A DNA stretch of 64,000 bases from an uncultured Clostridium sp. (GCA_900553755.1 USEX01000003.1:10438-74437), one strand, 5' to 3'; shown: positions 54,040-63,172, counted from the first letter of the stretch. Notes: generated by a model from the sequence alone, not told the origin. Translations and numbers: made by a program.

Positions 54040-54531
54040 CTACATTATTTCTTCAGCTTTTTTTCCTCTTTTTTTAGCTACTGATTCTAATGTTTGCATA
54101 TTCTTTAATCCTTCTAGTGTTGCATATACAACGTTTCTTGGATTGTTTGTTCCAATTATTTTTGTTCTAATATCTCTATATCCTGCAAGTTCTAGAACTG
54201 GTCTAACGCTTCCACCTGCTATAATTCCTGTACCTTCTGCAGCTGGTTTTAGCATAACATTAGCACTACCAAATTTTCCAATAATTTCATGTGGTATAGT
54301 AGTATCTACTATTGGAACTTCTATTAAGTTTTTCTTTGCTTCTTCTATAGCTTTTCTTATTGCATCTGGAACTTCTGCAGCTTTACCGTTTCCTACTCCA
54401 ACATGTCCTGCTCCGTCTCCAACAACAACTACTGCACTAAATCTAAAGTTTCTACCACCTTTTACAACTTTGGCAACTCTATTAATAGCTACAACTTTCT
54501 CTTTTAATTCTGTAGAATTTTCTTCTTGCAC
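54040..54531 (-). CDS. rpsE: 30S ribosomal protein S5
   Basis: S5 (163 residues) supports decoding accuracy and mRNA unwinding. KVVKGGRNFRFSAVVVVGD, GVGNGKAAEVPDAIRKA and GTGIIAGGSVRPVLELAG are complete. Confidence 0.98.
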   Translation of the reverse strand: MQEENSTELKEKVVAINRVAKVVKGGRNFRFSAVVVVGDGAGHVGVGNGKAAEVPDAIRKAIEEAKKNLIEVPIVDTTIPHEIIGKFGSANVMLKPAAEGTGIIAGGSVRPVLELAGYRDIRTKIIGTNNPRNVVYATLEGLKNMQTLESVAKKRGKKAEEIM

Positions 54532-54549
54532 TATATTTCCCTCCTTTTT

Positions 54550-54909
54550 TTAGAATTCTAATCCTGCTTCTCTAGCAGCTTCTGCAAATTTTTTTACAAC
54601 TCCGTGATATATATATCCACTTCTGTCAAAAACCACTGATTTTATATTATTTTCAGCTGCTCTTTTAGCTATTAATGTTCCAACTTCTTTAGCAGCTTCC
54701 ACATTTGAATGTTTTGTTTTTACTGTTTTGTCAAGTGTTGATGCACTTACTAATGTAACTCCTGCAACATCATCTATTATTTGTGCATATAGGCTAGTAT
54801 TGCTTCTGTATATACATAATCTTGGACGTTCTGCAGTACCACTTATTTTATTACGAACACGAATATGTCTTCTTGTTCTTTCCATTTTTCTATCTGTCTT
54901 ACTTACCAT
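54550..54909 (-). CDS. rplR: 50S ribosomal protein L18
   Basis: L18 (119 residues) binds 5S rRNA with L5. ERTRRHIRVRNKISGTAERPRL and FDRSGYIYHGVVKKFAEAAREAGL are diagnostic. Confidence 0.98.
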   Translation of the reverse strand: MVSKTDRKMERTRRHIRVRNKISGTAERPRLCIYRSNTSLYAQIIDDVAGVTLVSASTLDKTVKTKHSNVEAAKEVGTLIAKRAAENNIKSVVFDRSGYIYHGVVKKFAEAAREAGLEF

Positions 54910-54978
54910 TCTAACTTTACTCTCCTTCCTAAAAACATTATTATTTCCAAAAATATTACGTTAATTAAGCTTAAAATT

Positions 54979-55512
54979 TTATTTCTTTCCAGCTTTACCT
55001 TCTTTACGTCTAATATGCTCTTCTGCATATTTAATACCTTTTCCTCTATATACTTCAGGTGGTCTTTTTGTTCTTATATTAGCAGCAGTTTGACCAACTA
55101 ATTCTTTATCGATTCCTCTAATTACTATATGGTTAGCATCTGGAACATCAAAAGTAATTCCTTCTGGAGCTTCTACTTCAACTGGATGTGAGTAACCCAA
55201 GTTCATTACTAAGCCGTTTCCTTTCTTTTGAGCTCTGTATCCAACACCATTTATCTCTAATTCTCTTGTAAATTCTTTTTCTACACCTTCAACCATGTTA
55301 TGAATTAGAGTTCTTGTTATTCCATGTAAGTTTCCAAATTCTTCTGAAGCAACTTCTACTATTATTTCTTTGTTTTCAATTCTTGCTGTTACATTACTGT
55401 TAATTTCTCTTTCTAATGTTCCCTTTGGGCCTTTTACAGTAACGTGTTGACCATTGATTGTTACTTCAACACCATCTGGTATAGCTATAGGTTTCTTTCC
55501 TATTCTTGACAT
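54979..55512 (-). CDS. rplF: 50S ribosomal protein L6
   Basis: L6 (177 residues). MSRIGKKPIAIPDGVEV, VKGPKGTLER, GYRAQKKG and RPPEVYRGKGIKYAEE mark the two repeats. Confidence 0.98.
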   Translation of the reverse strand: MSRIGKKPIAIPDGVEVTINGQHVTVKGPKGTLEREINSNVTARIENKEIIVEVASEEFGNLHGITRTLIHNMVEGVEKEFTRELEINGVGYRAQKKGNGLVMNLGYSHPVEVEAPEGITFDVPDANHIVIRGIDKELVGQTAANIRTKRPPEVYRGKGIKYAEEHIRRKEGKAGKK

Positions 55513-55541
55513 TTTTTATTCTCCTCCTTCTTCATTTAATA

Positions 55542-55943
55542 TTACCATACGTAAGCTAATACTTCTCCACCTAATCCTGCTTCTCTAGCATTCTTATCAG
55601 TCATTATTCCTTTAGATGTAGAAATTAGAGCTATTCCTAAACCGTTTAATACTTTAGGTAATTCGTCTTTAGATGCATAAACTCTTAATCCTGGTTTACT
55701 AATTCTTCTTAGTCCATCTATTACTCTTTTACCTTTTTCAGAATATTTTAATGTTATTCTTATAATTCCTTGATTATTTTCTTCTTTTATCTCTTCAAAA
55801 GATTTTATATATCCTTCTTCAAATAAAATCTTAGCTATTGCTAATTTCATATTTGATGCAGGAATATCAACAGTTTTATGTTTTGCACTGTTTGCATTTC
55901 TAATTCTTGTTAGCATATCTGCTATTGGATCTGTAGTTACCAT
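55542..55943 (-). CDS. rpsH: 30S ribosomal protein S8
   Basis: S8 (133 residues) binds 16S helix 21 and regulates the spc operon in E. coli. DPIADMLTRIRNA, SKPGLRVYASKDELP and STSKGIMTDKNAREAGLGGEVLAYVW are complete. Confidence 0.98.
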   Translation of the reverse strand: MVTTDPIADMLTRIRNANSAKHKTVDIPASNMKLAIAKILFEEGYIKSFEEIKEENNQGIIRITLKYSEKGKRVIDGLRRISKPGLRVYASKDELPKVLNGLGIALISTSKGIMTDKNAREAGLGGEVLAYVW

Positions 55944-56003
55944 AGTTTATCTTTCTCCCTCCTTCTTTTGGAAATCTCCTTTATCGTATCTCCAATTTCT
56001 ATT

Positions 56004-56189
56004 TTACCAGCTTGCCTTCTTTACTCCTGGGATTTCTCCATTGTGAGCTAGCTTTCTAAAGCAAACACGGCATATTCCATATTTCCTAATATAAGCATGT
56101 GGACGGCCACAGATTTTACATCTATTATATTCTCTAGTTTGGTATTTTTGTGGTCTTGCTTGCTTTACTTTTAAAGATTTCTTAGCCAT
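56004..56189 (-). CDS. rpsN: 30S ribosomal protein S14, zinc (type Z)
   Basis: This 61-residue short form has the CKICGRPHAYIRKYGICRVC zinc site and FRKLAHNGEIPGVKKASW. Confidence 0.98.
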   Translation of the reverse strand: MAKKSLKVKQARPQKYQTREYNRCKICGRPHAYIRKYGICRVCFRKLAHNGEIPGVKKASW

Positions 56190-56220
56190 TAGCTATCTCC
56201 TTTCTTATCTAATTCTTGTC

Positions 56221-56760
56221 TTAATTTTTAAAAGGCATTCCTAAAAGCTTTAATAATTCTCTTGCCTCTTCGTCAGTCTTTGCTGTTGTTACAAAAATTA
56301 TATCCATACCTCTAATTTTATCAATTTTATCATATTCAATTTCAGGGAATATAAGTTGTTCTTTTATACCCATTGAATAATTTCCTCTTCCATCAAAAGA
56401 ATTAGTTTCAACTCCTCTGAAATCTCTTACTCTTGGAAGAGCTACATTGAATAGTTTAAATGCAAAATCATACATTTTTCCTTTTCTTAATGTAACCTTA
56501 CATCCTATTGGCACTCCAGCTCTTAATTTAAATGCTGCAATTGCTTTTTTAGATTTTGTTATTATTGGTTTTTGACCTGTTATTTTACTTAAATCAGCTA
56601 TAGCATTATCTAATTCTTTAGGATTTTCTTTTGTATCTCCTAAACCTATATTAATAACTATTTTATCTAGCTTTGGCACTTCCATAATAGATTTATAGTT
56701 AAACTTCTTCATCATAGCTGGTACTATTTCTTTTTCATATTGCTCTTTTAATATTTCCAT
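56221..56760 (-). CDS. rplE: 50S ribosomal protein L5
   Basis: L5 (179 residues) holds 5S rRNA and contacts P-site tRNA. VPKLDKIVINIGLGD, ITGQKPIITKSKKAIA and RDFRGVETNSFDGRGNYS are typical. Confidence 0.98.
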   Translation of the reverse strand: MEILKEQYEKEIVPAMMKKFNYKSIMEVPKLDKIVINIGLGDTKENPKELDNAIADLSKITGQKPIITKSKKAIAAFKLRAGVPIGCKVTLRKGKMYDFAFKLFNVALPRVRDFRGVETNSFDGRGNYSMGIKEQLIFPEIEYDKIDKIRGMDIIFVTTAKTDEEARELLKLLGMPFKN

Positions 56761-56783
56761 AAGTCTTTTTTCTATCTCCTTTC

Positions 56784-57092
56784 TTATTTAATATTTTCTC
56801 CACATTTTTTACATACACGAACTTTCTCATCTTTTTCAACTGAATATCCTATTCTTGTAGCTTTACCACATTTTGGACAAACAACTGCTACTTTGCTGCT
56901 ATGTATGCTGAACTCTGAAGGTATTATTCCGCCTTCTTCTCCTTGTTTTCTAGGCTTAATGTGTTTTTTTCTAATATTTATACCTTTTACTATTATTTTT
57001 TGTGTTTTTGGTATAACTTCTAAAACTTCTCCAGTTTTTCCTTTATCATTTCCAGATAAAACTTTAACTGTATCACCTTTTCTTATTTTCAT
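56784..57092 (-). CDS. rplX: 50S ribosomal protein L24
   Basis: L24 (102 residues) starts 50S assembly. KIRKGDTVKVLSGNDKGKTGEVL is the KOW motif. The end has four Cys in two C-x2-C pairs (CPKCGKATRIGY, CKKCGENI), a common zinc-ribbon tail. ATG 57092 follows GAGGTG; the in-frame GTG at 57101 lies in that site. Confidence 0.97.
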   Translation of the reverse strand: MKIRKGDTVKVLSGNDKGKTGEVLEVIPKTQKIIVKGINIRKKHIKPRKQGEEGGIIPSEFSIHSSKVAVVCPKCGKATRIGYSVEKDEKVRVCKKCGENIK

Positions 57093-57135
57093 TCTTTTCA
57101 CCTCACATTTTTAAATTGAAAATTTTCTTCTATTT

Positions 57136-57504
57136 TTATAGAACTTCTGGTGCTAAAGAAAGAATTTTTAAATAATCTTTTTCTCTTAATTCTCTAGCTA
57201 CTGGTCCAAATATACGTGTTCCCTTTGGTGTCCCATCTTCTTTTATTATTACTGCTGCATTTTCATCAAATCTTACATAAGAACCATCTACTCTTCTTAT
57301 AGGTTTCTTTGTTCTTACTACAACAGCTTTTACAACTTCACCTTTTTTTACAACTCCACCTGGTGTTGCAGTTTTAACAGAAGCAACTATAATGTCTCCT
57401 ACTCTTGCATATTTTCTATAAGAACCACCAAGGCATCTGATACACATAATTTCTTTTGCACCTGTATTGTCAGCTACTTTTAATATTGTTTGTTGCTGTA
57501 CCAT
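57136..57504 (-). CDS. rplN: 50S ribosomal protein L14
   Basis: L14 (122 residues). ADNTGAKEIMCIRCLGG, GVVKKGEVVKAVVVRTKK and GTRIFGPVARELREK are complete. Confidence 0.98.
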   Translation of the reverse strand: MVQQQTILKVADNTGAKEIMCIRCLGGSYRKYARVGDIIVASVKTATPGGVVKKGEVVKAVVVRTKKPIRRVDGSYVRFDENAAVIIKEDGTPKGTRIFGPVARELREKDYLKILSLAPEVL

Positions 57505-57542
57505 GAAAGTACCTCCTTTTTAATTATATCTAAATCATAAAA

Positions 57543-57806
57543 CTATTTTATTATAGCTTTTTCTACAACTTCAACAACTCTCCATCTCTTATCTTTAGAT
57601 AAAGGTCTTGTTTCCATAACTTTTACTTTATCTCCTATTTTGCATTCATTGTTTTCGTCATGAGCTTTTAATTTATATGTTTTCTTTTTAATTTTTCCAT
57701 AGGTTTTATCCATCTCTTTTATTTCAACAGATACAACTACTGTTTTATCCATTTTATCAGATGTAACTTTACCTATCATAACTTTACGAAGATTCCTTTC
57801 TTCCAT
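57543..57806 (-). CDS. rpsQ: 30S ribosomal protein S17
   Basis: S17 (87 residues), OB fold. RKVMIGKVTSDKMDKTVVV, KLKAHDENNECKIGDKVKV and ETRPLSKDKRWRVVEVV match. Confidence 0.98.
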   Translation of the reverse strand: MEERNLRKVMIGKVTSDKMDKTVVVSVEIKEMDKTYGKIKKKTYKLKAHDENNECKIGDKVKVMETRPLSKDKRWRVVEVVEKAIIK

Positions 57807-57847
57807 TTTCTATCTCCTTTCTCTAAAAATCAATGAAAACTATCATT

Positions 57848-58051
57848 TTATTTTTTAGATTCTTCTAATTCTCTTTCAGTTAAAACTGTTTTTATTTTTG
57901 CAATGTCTTTCTTAACCTCTTTAATCTTCATAGGATTGTCTAATCCATTTGTTGCTAAACTGAATCTTAATTTAAATAATTCTGATTTTAATTCTCCTAA
58001 TTCTTTTTGTAGGTCTGGTGAAGACATTTCTCTAATTTTATTTATCTTCAT
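57848..58051 (-). CDS. rpmC: 50S ribosomal protein L29
   Basis: L29 (67 residues) sits at the exit tunnel. REMSSPDLQKELGELKSELFKLRF and IKTVLTEREL are typical. ATG 58051 follows AGGTGG; it overlaps the end of rplP by 14 nt, so the two are coupled. Confidence 0.97.
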   Translation of the reverse strand: MKINKIREMSSPDLQKELGELKSELFKLRFSLATNGLDNPMKIKEVKKDIAKIKTVLTERELEESKK

Positions 58052-58481
58052 CTTTTTCACCACCTATTTTAGTTTCCTTTTTTACAAATTTGCACTTAAC
58101 AGATAGTTTGTTTGCAGCTAATCTTAAAGCTTCTCTAGCTATATCTTCTGGAACTTCTGCAATTTCAAACATAACTCTACCAGGTTTTACAACTGCTACC
58201 CAGTATTCTACTGAACCTTTACCTTTACCCATACGTGTATCAGCTGGTTTCTTTGTTATTGGTTTGTCTGGGAATATTGTAATCCAAACTTTACCACTTC
58301 TTTTTATATATCTGTTCATAGCAACACGGGCTGCTTCAATTTGATTAGAAGTAATATTTCCTGCTTCAGTAGCTTGTAAACCAAATTCTCCATTTACAAC
58401 TACATTTCCTCTTGTTGCCTTTCCTCTATTTCTACCTTTTTGTTGTTTTCTATATTTTGTTCTTTTTGGCATTAATGGCAT
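58038..58481 (-). CDS. rplP: 50S ribosomal protein L16
   Basis: L16 (147 residues) lies near the A site. LMPKRTKYRKQQKGRN, GEFGLQATEAGNITSNQIEAAR and RMGKGKGSVEYWVAVVKPGR are diagnostic. It starts inside the rpsC stop (TAATG). Confidence 0.98.
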   Translation of the reverse strand: MPLMPKRTKYRKQQKGRNRGKATRGNVVVNGEFGLQATEAGNITSNQIEAARVAMNRYIKRSGKVWITIFPDKPITKKPADTRMGKGKGSVEYWVAVVKPGRVMFEIAEVPEDIAREALRLAANKLSVKCKFVKKETKIGGEKDEDK

Positions 58482-59143
58482 TATTTGTCTCCTCCTTCCA
58501 TAACTTTCTTCTTAGCTGGAAGAACTTCTCCTTTATATATCCAAACTTTTACACCTATTTTTCCATAAGTTGTATTTGCTTCTGCAAATCCATAATCAAT
58601 GTCAGCTCTTAATGTTTGTAGTGGTATAGTACCATCTTTATAAAATTCTGTTCTAGCCATATCAGCTCCACCTAATCTTCCAGATACAGCTGTCTTTATT
58701 CCTAGAGCTCCTGCTTTCATTGTTTTTTGCATGCATTGTTTCATTGCACGTCTGAATGAAATTCTTCTCTCTAATTGTCCTGCTATATTTTCTGCAACTA
58801 ATTGTGCACTCATATCAGGATTCTTAACTTCTACTATATTTAAATTAACTTCTTTGTTAATCATTTTCTTTAATTCTTCTTTTAAGCTTTCTGCTAAGTT
58901 TCCACCTTTTCCTATTACTAGTCCAGGTTTTGCTGTATATACGTTAACTTTTACAAATTTAGCAGTTCTTTCTATTTCTATTTTAGAAATTCCACTAAGG
59001 TATAATTTCTTCTTTACATATTCACGGATTTTATGGTCTTCTACTAGATAGTCGCCAAAGTGTTTTGCATCTGCATACCATTTTGAGTTCCAATCTCTGA
59101 TGACTCCAACTCTTAATCCATTAGGATCCATTTTTTGTCCCAT
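58481..59143 (-). CDS. rpsC: 30S ribosomal protein S3
   Basis: S3 (220 residues) lines the mRNA entry channel. MGQKMDPNGLRVGVIRDWNSKWYA, the KH block PGLVIGKGGNLAESLKEEL and SGRLGGADMARTE are complete. Confidence 0.98.
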   Translation of the reverse strand: MGQKMDPNGLRVGVIRDWNSKWYADAKHFGDYLVEDHKIREYVKKKLYLSGISKIEIERTAKFVKVNVYTAKPGLVIGKGGNLAESLKEELKKMINKEVNLNIVEVKNPDMSAQLVAENIAGQLERRISFRRAMKQCMQKTMKAGALGIKTAVSGRLGGADMARTEFYKDGTIPLQTLRADIDYGFAEANTTYGKIGVKVWIYKGEVLPAKKKVMEGGDK

Positions 59144-59166
59144 TTTATTTTAATCCTCCTTTTTTA

Positions 59167-59541
59167 TTAGTCTCTTTCTCTTAAAACTATTGTAATATGG
59201 CTTGTTCTCTTTCTTATTCTTACAGCTGAGCCTTTTGCAGCTGGTCTAATTCTTCTTAAAGTTGGACCTTGGTTTGCATATACTTCAGCTACATATAATT
59301 TTTCATGAGCCATGTTATGGTTATTCTCCGCATTGGCTATTGCTGATTTTAATAATTTTTCAATTATTTCAGATGATGCCTTTGGAGTGAATTTTACTAT
59401 TGCTAGGGCTTCGTCTACGCTTTTGCCTCTTATTAAATCTATTACGATTTTTACTTTTCTGCTTGATATTCTAGCATATTTTAAAGTAGCTCTTGCTTCT
59501 GGTACTTCATTTACTATTGTCTCTTCTTTCTTTGCTTCCAC
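59167..59541 (-). CDS. rplV: 50S ribosomal protein L22
   Basis: L22 (124 residues) reaches into the exit tunnel. ARISSRKVKIVIDLIRGKSVDEAL, SAIANAENNHNM and RRIRPAAKGSAVRIRKRTSHI are typical. It has an extra acidic N-terminus of about 16 residues. Confidence 0.98.
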   Translation of the reverse strand: MEAKKEETIVNEVPEARATLKYARISSRKVKIVIDLIRGKSVDEALAIVKFTPKASSEIIEKLLKSAIANAENNHNMAHEKLYVAEVYANQGPTLRRIRPAAKGSAVRIRKRTSHITIVLRERD

Positions 59542-59574
59542 TCTACTTACCTCCTTATTTTATTTTCAAATATT

Positions 59575-59856
59575 CTATTTTCCGTTTGTAGTTGTTTTGT
59601 CTCCTGCATGACCTTTGAATGTTCTTGTTGGAGCAAATTCTCCTAATTTATGTCCAATCATTTCTTCAGTAATGTATACTGGAACATGTTTTCTTCCGTC
59701 ATGAACAGCGATTGTATGACCAACCATTTGTGGATATATTGTAGAAGCTCTTGACCAAGTTTTTAGAACTTCTTTTTTTCCAGTTTCATTCATTGCATCT
59801 ATTCTCTTTAATAGTTCAGGTGCAACAAATGGTTTCTTTTTACTAGATCTTGACAT
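59575..59856 (-). CDS. rpsS: 30S ribosomal protein S19
   Basis: S19 (93 residues). MSRSSKKKPFVAPELLKRID, SRASTIYPQMVGHTIAVHDG and GHKLGEFAPTRTFKGH match throughout. Confidence 0.98.
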   Translation of the reverse strand: MSRSSKKKPFVAPELLKRIDAMNETGKKEVLKTWSRASTIYPQMVGHTIAVHDGRKHVPVYITEEMIGHKLGEFAPTRTFKGHAGDKTTTNGK

Positions 59857-59858
59857 TT

Positions 59859-60689
59859 CTATTTCCTCCTCTTAGATATTAATTTGTCTGACTTTTTGTT
59901 TTTCTTTCTTGTCTTATATCCAAGTGCTGGTTTACCCCAAGGAGTCATTGGTCCTGCGTGTCCTACTGGAGCCTTACCTTCACCACCACCATGAGGGTGA
60001 TCTACTGGGTTCATTGCAGATCCTCTTACTTCTGGACGTTTTCCTAAATGTCTTGTTTTTCCTGCTTTACCTAATTTTATGTTTTCATGCTCAGCATTAC
60101 CCACAGTTCCGATTGTAGCTCTACAATTAATCATTACTAATCTCATTTCTCCTGATGGTAATCTTAGGTTAGCATATTTCCCTTCTTTAGCCATAAGTTG
60201 AGCTTCTTGTCCTGCAGCTCTAACTAGCTTTCCACCTTGACCTGGATTTAATTCTATATTGTGTACCATAGTACCAACTGGTATGCTTTCTAATTCCATG
60301 CAATTTCCTGGTTTTATATCAGCTTTTTTACCAGATACTACTTTGTCTCCATCTTTTAATCCTATTGGAGCTAATATATAGCTTAATGTTCCGTCTTCAT
60401 ATTTTATTAATGCTATATTTGCACTTCTATTTGGATCATATTCTATACCAACTACAGTTGCTGGCATATCATCTTTCTTATTACGTTTAAAATCAATTAT
60501 TCTATATTTTTGTCTGTTTCCTCCACCTTGATGACGTACTGTTATTCTTCCATAACTATTTCTTCCTGCTTTTTCTTTCTTTGTTGTTAATAAAGATTTT
60601 TCAGGTGCCTTTTTTGTTATTTCAGAAAAGTCAGATAATGCCATGTTTCTTAGTGATGGAGTTACTGGTCTAAATTTTTTTGTTGCCAT
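59859..60689 (-). CDS. rplB: 50S ribosomal protein L2
   Basis: L2 (276 residues) is needed for subunit joining and peptidyl transfer. RHQGGGNRQKYRIIDFKR, PGNCMELESIPVGTMVHNIE and the conserved His block GSAMNPVDHPHGGGEGKAPVG are present. The 108-nt gap to rplW holds a small hairpin but no gene. Confidence 0.98.
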   Translation of the reverse strand: MATKKFRPVTPSLRNMALSDFSEITKKAPEKSLLTTKKEKAGRNSYGRITVRHQGGGNRQKYRIIDFKRNKKDDMPATVVGIEYDPNRSANIALIKYEDGTLSYILAPIGLKDGDKVVSGKKADIKPGNCMELESIPVGTMVHNIELNPGQGGKLVRAAGQEAQLMAKEGKYANLRLPSGEMRLVMINCRATIGTVGNAEHENIKLGKAGKTRHLGKRPEVRGSAMNPVDHPHGGGEGKAPVGHAGPMTPWGKPALGYKTRKKNKKSDKLISKRRK

Positions 60690-60797
60690 TTTCTTTTCCT
60701 CTTATTATTTATATTTACGTATTATTTTTTTCCTGCCCCGCATAAGCAGATATTTTTTGTTATCCGAGTTATTTCTCGATATTTTTAAATTTTATTT

Positions 60798-61145
60798 CTA
60801 AGCTCCTGCAAATTCGTCAATTGAATCTTTATATTTCTTAGAAACTTTTACTTCTTTCCCACCTTTTGCAAGATATGTTTTGTCTGATGGATTTGTATCT
60901 ATTGTAACAATAGCTTTTTTCCAGTCAGATGTTTTTCCAACATTTCTTCCAACTCTTTTTTCTTTTCCGTTAACATTTATTGTGTTAACTTTTAATACTT
61001 TAACTCCAAAAAGTTTTTCTACTGCTTTTGCAATATCAACTTTTGTAGCTTTTTTATTTACTTTAAAGGTATACTTTCCTTCTTGTAAACCATCATTACT
61101 TTTCTCTGTAATTATAGGTTTTATAATTATGTCTTCTGGTAACAT
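60798..61145 (-). CDS. rplW: 50S ribosomal protein L23
   Basis: L23 (115 residues) docks SRP and trigger factor at the tunnel exit. IIKPIITEKSNDGLQEGKYTF, AVEKLFGVKVLKVNTI and the extended C-terminus with SKKYKDSIDEFAGA are seen. Starts inside the rplD stop (TAATG). Confidence 0.97.
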   Translation of the reverse strand: MLPEDIIIKPIITEKSNDGLQEGKYTFKVNKKATKVDIAKAVEKLFGVKVLKVNTINVNGKEKRVGRNVGKTSDWKKAIVTIDTNPSDKTYLAKGGKEVKVSKKYKDSIDEFAGA

Positions 61146-61768
61146 TATGCGTACACCTCCTCTAATTTCTTTATTGTATCTAATGTTACAACAAGCTTAT
61201 TGTATTTTAATAAATCATAAACATTTATTGTTCCAACTAGAGTAGTTTTTACACCTTCTATGTTTCTAGCTGATTTTTGAACTTTTTCGTTCTTTTCTGG
61301 TAGCATTACTAATGCTTTTCCGTCTACTTTTAAATTTGATAAAACTTTTACCATTTCCTTTGTTTTTATTTCTTTTAATGGTAATTCGTCTACAACTACT
61401 AATTCATTCTCTAATACTTTAGAGCTTAATACTGATTTAATAGCTAATCTTTTTTCTTGTTTATTTACTGTATATTTATATGAACGTGGTTTTGGTCCTA
61501 AAGCTATACCACCTTTAATCCATTGTGGTGCTCTTATACTTCCTTGTCTTGCACGTCCTGTTCCTTTTTGCCTCCATGGTTTTCTTCCACCACCAGCAAC
61601 TTCTGATCTTGTTTTAGTACTTTGTGTACCTTGTCTTTGATTTGCTAAGAAGTTTACTAGTACGCTATGTACTACAGCTTCATTTGGCTCTATTCCAAAT
61701 ATTTCTTCTTTTAATTCAACTTCTTTAACTTTCTTTCCATTAATGTCATATACATCTATTTTAGGCAT
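61145..61768 (-). CDS. rplD: 50S ribosomal protein L4
   Basis: L4 (207 residues) lines the exit tunnel; in E. coli it represses the S10 operon through its leader. NQRQGTQSTKTRSEVAGGGRKPW and GTGRARQGSIRAPQWIKGG form the tunnel loop. Confidence 0.98.
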   Translation of the reverse strand: MPKIDVYDINGKKVKEVELKEEIFGIEPNEAVVHSVLVNFLANQRQGTQSTKTRSEVAGGGRKPWRQKGTGRARQGSIRAPQWIKGGIALGPKPRSYKYTVNKQEKRLAIKSVLSSKVLENELVVVDELPLKEIKTKEMVKVLSNLKVDGKALVMLPEKNEKVQKSARNIEGVKTTLVGTINVYDLLKYNKLVVTLDTIKKLEEVYA

Positions 61769-61784
61769 TTTTTCTTCCTCCTTC

Positions 61785-62414
61785 CTATGCTTTTATACTT
61801 GATTTTATTTTTAAGATACTACCATTTGCTCCTGGTACGCTACCTTTTACTAATATTACATTCTTGTCTAAGTCTACTTTAACAACTTCTAGGTTTTGTA
61901 TTGTTATTGTATTTCTTCCCATATGTCCTGGAAGTTTTTTACCTTTAAATACTCTTCCTGGAGTTGATGTAGGTCCCATTGAACCTGGTCTTCTATGATA
62001 CATAGAACCATGACCCATTGGTCCTCTTGATTGTCCATGACGTTTAATAACACCTTGGAAACCTTTACCTTTAGATATACCTTGGATATCAACTTTATCT
62101 CCTGCTGCAAAAGTATCAGCTTTAAGTTCATCTCCAACTTTTACTCCTTCTACAGAGTCTGCTCTAAATTCTCTTAAATGTTTCTTTGGTGTTAATTTTG
62201 ATTTTGCAAAGTGTCCTTTTATTGGTCTATTAACTTTGCTTTCTTTGACTTCACCGAATCCTAATTGGATTGCTTCATATCCATCTGTTTCTACATTTTT
62301 AACTTGTGCTACAACACATGGTCCAGCTTCAATTGCTGTTACAGGAATAACCTTTCCCTTTTCATCGAATATTTGTGTCATTCCTATTTTCTTTCCTATT
62401 ATTACTTTATTCAT
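61785..62414 (-). CDS. rplC: 50S ribosomal protein L3
   Basis: L3 (209 residues) reaches the peptidyl-transferase centre. IGKKIGMTQIFDEKGKVIPVT, SKGKGFQGVIKRHGQSRGPM and GHMGRNTITIQNLEV are diagnostic. Confidence 0.98.
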   Translation of the reverse strand: MNKVIIGKKIGMTQIFDEKGKVIPVTAIEAGPCVVAQVKNVETDGYEAIQLGFGEVKESKVNRPIKGHFAKSKLTPKKHLREFRADSVEGVKVGDELKADTFAAGDKVDIQGISKGKGFQGVIKRHGQSRGPMGHGSMYHRRPGSMGPTSTPGRVFKGKKLPGHMGRNTITIQNLEVVKVDLDKNVILVKGSVPGANGSILKIKSSIKA

Positions 62415-62519
62415 TCCTTTTCCTCCTAACTATTGGCTTATAAACTTAAAAGTCTATCAGCTTGGTTTTGTTTGTGATTTGTTTTTAGTTGTTCACAACT
62501 TTCAACTTTATTTATGAAT

Positions 62520-62849
62520 TTATTTTATTTCTATATCAACACCAGCTGGTAGTTCTATTTTTGTTAAACTATCAATTGTTTTTTGTGTTGGGTAAAGAAT
62601 GTCTATAACTCTCTTGTGTGTTCTCATTTCAAATTGTTCTCTTGAATCTTTGTGTTTGTGTGGAGAACGTAATATTGTTACGATTTCTTTTTCTGTTGGT
62701 AATGGAATAGGTCCTGAAACTTTAGCTCCTGTTTTTTTAGCAGTATCTACTATTTTTGCAGCAGACTGTTCTAAAACAACTGAATCATAAGCTTTAAGTC
62801 TTATTCTTAGTTTACCGTTTGTTACCTCACTTGTTTGTGTTTTTGCCAT
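62520..62849 (-). CDS. rpsJ: 30S ribosomal protein S10
   Basis: S10 (109 residues) also acts with NusB in antitermination. KLRIRLKAYDSVVLEQSAAKIV, GPIPLPTEKEIVTILRSPHKHKDSREQFEMRTHKR is spread as expected. ATG 62849 follows GGAGGG and matches the family start; longer readings run into the leader. First gene of the cluster. Confidence 0.97.
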   Translation of the reverse strand: MAKTQTSEVTNGKLRIRLKAYDSVVLEQSAAKIVDTAKKTGAKVSGPIPLPTEKEIVTILRSPHKHKDSREQFEMRTHKRVIDILYPTQKTIDSLTKIELPAGVDIEIK

Positions 62850-63088
62850 GTAAATTTCCCTCCTTAATATTATTTTTATTTGGCAGGAAGTTATAAACGC
62901 ACCCTGGTGTTCTACCATTTATCAATATAAAAGCCCAAGTTTTGCATGATAATTCTTGGGATAAGTGCTTCTATTTTATAAACCTTACCGCCTGGTCTAA
63001 GCCACGACATGCTCCATAAGAGTTCCCTCCAATCGCTGGTTTATTGCGGATTGTAGCCACATCTTACTTCTTCGCTATCTTACATGCT
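62850..63088 (-). promoter_or_regulatory. Long structured 5' leader of the S10 operon
   Basis: About 235 nt between the start site and rpsJ, visibly GC-richer than the coding background. Minus-strand hairpins include CCCAAG/CTTGGG (62955-62960 with 62934-62939), CTTAGACC/GGTAAG near 62985-63002, and CAAT-CGC/GCG-ATTG before it. A tiny reading frame MEHVVA-stop (63017-62997) has GGAGGG 7 nt upstream. This resembles an autoregulatory leader; in E. coli L4 acts on the S10 leader. Confidence 0.55.
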
Positions 63089-63093
63089 TAATT

Positions 63094-63122
63094 ATTATAT
63101 ACTATTTGAAGCTAAAAGTCAA
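63094..63122 (-). promoter_or_regulatory. Promoter of the S10-spc-alpha cluster
   Basis: On the minus strand TTGACT (63117-63122), 17 nt, TATAAT (63094-63099). No other promoter of this strength is seen within the cluster. Confidence 0.8.
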
Positions 63123-63131
63123 TAATTATTA

Positions 63132-63172
63132 CAAAAAAAGAAGCACATTATAGGTTTTTCTACAATGTGCCT
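63132..63172 (-). terminator. Terminator of the RelA/SpoT-like gene
   Basis: GCACATT (63143-63149) pairs with AATGTGC (63164-63170), with inner TAG/CTA pairs; on the minus strand TTCTTTTTTT follows. Confidence 0.85.

Noticed and set aside
62850..63088. 6S RNA, SRP RNA or other known stand-alone RNA in the rpsJ leader
   Set aside because: It is continuous with rpsJ from one promoter and has none of the conserved sequences of those RNAs that I could recognise.
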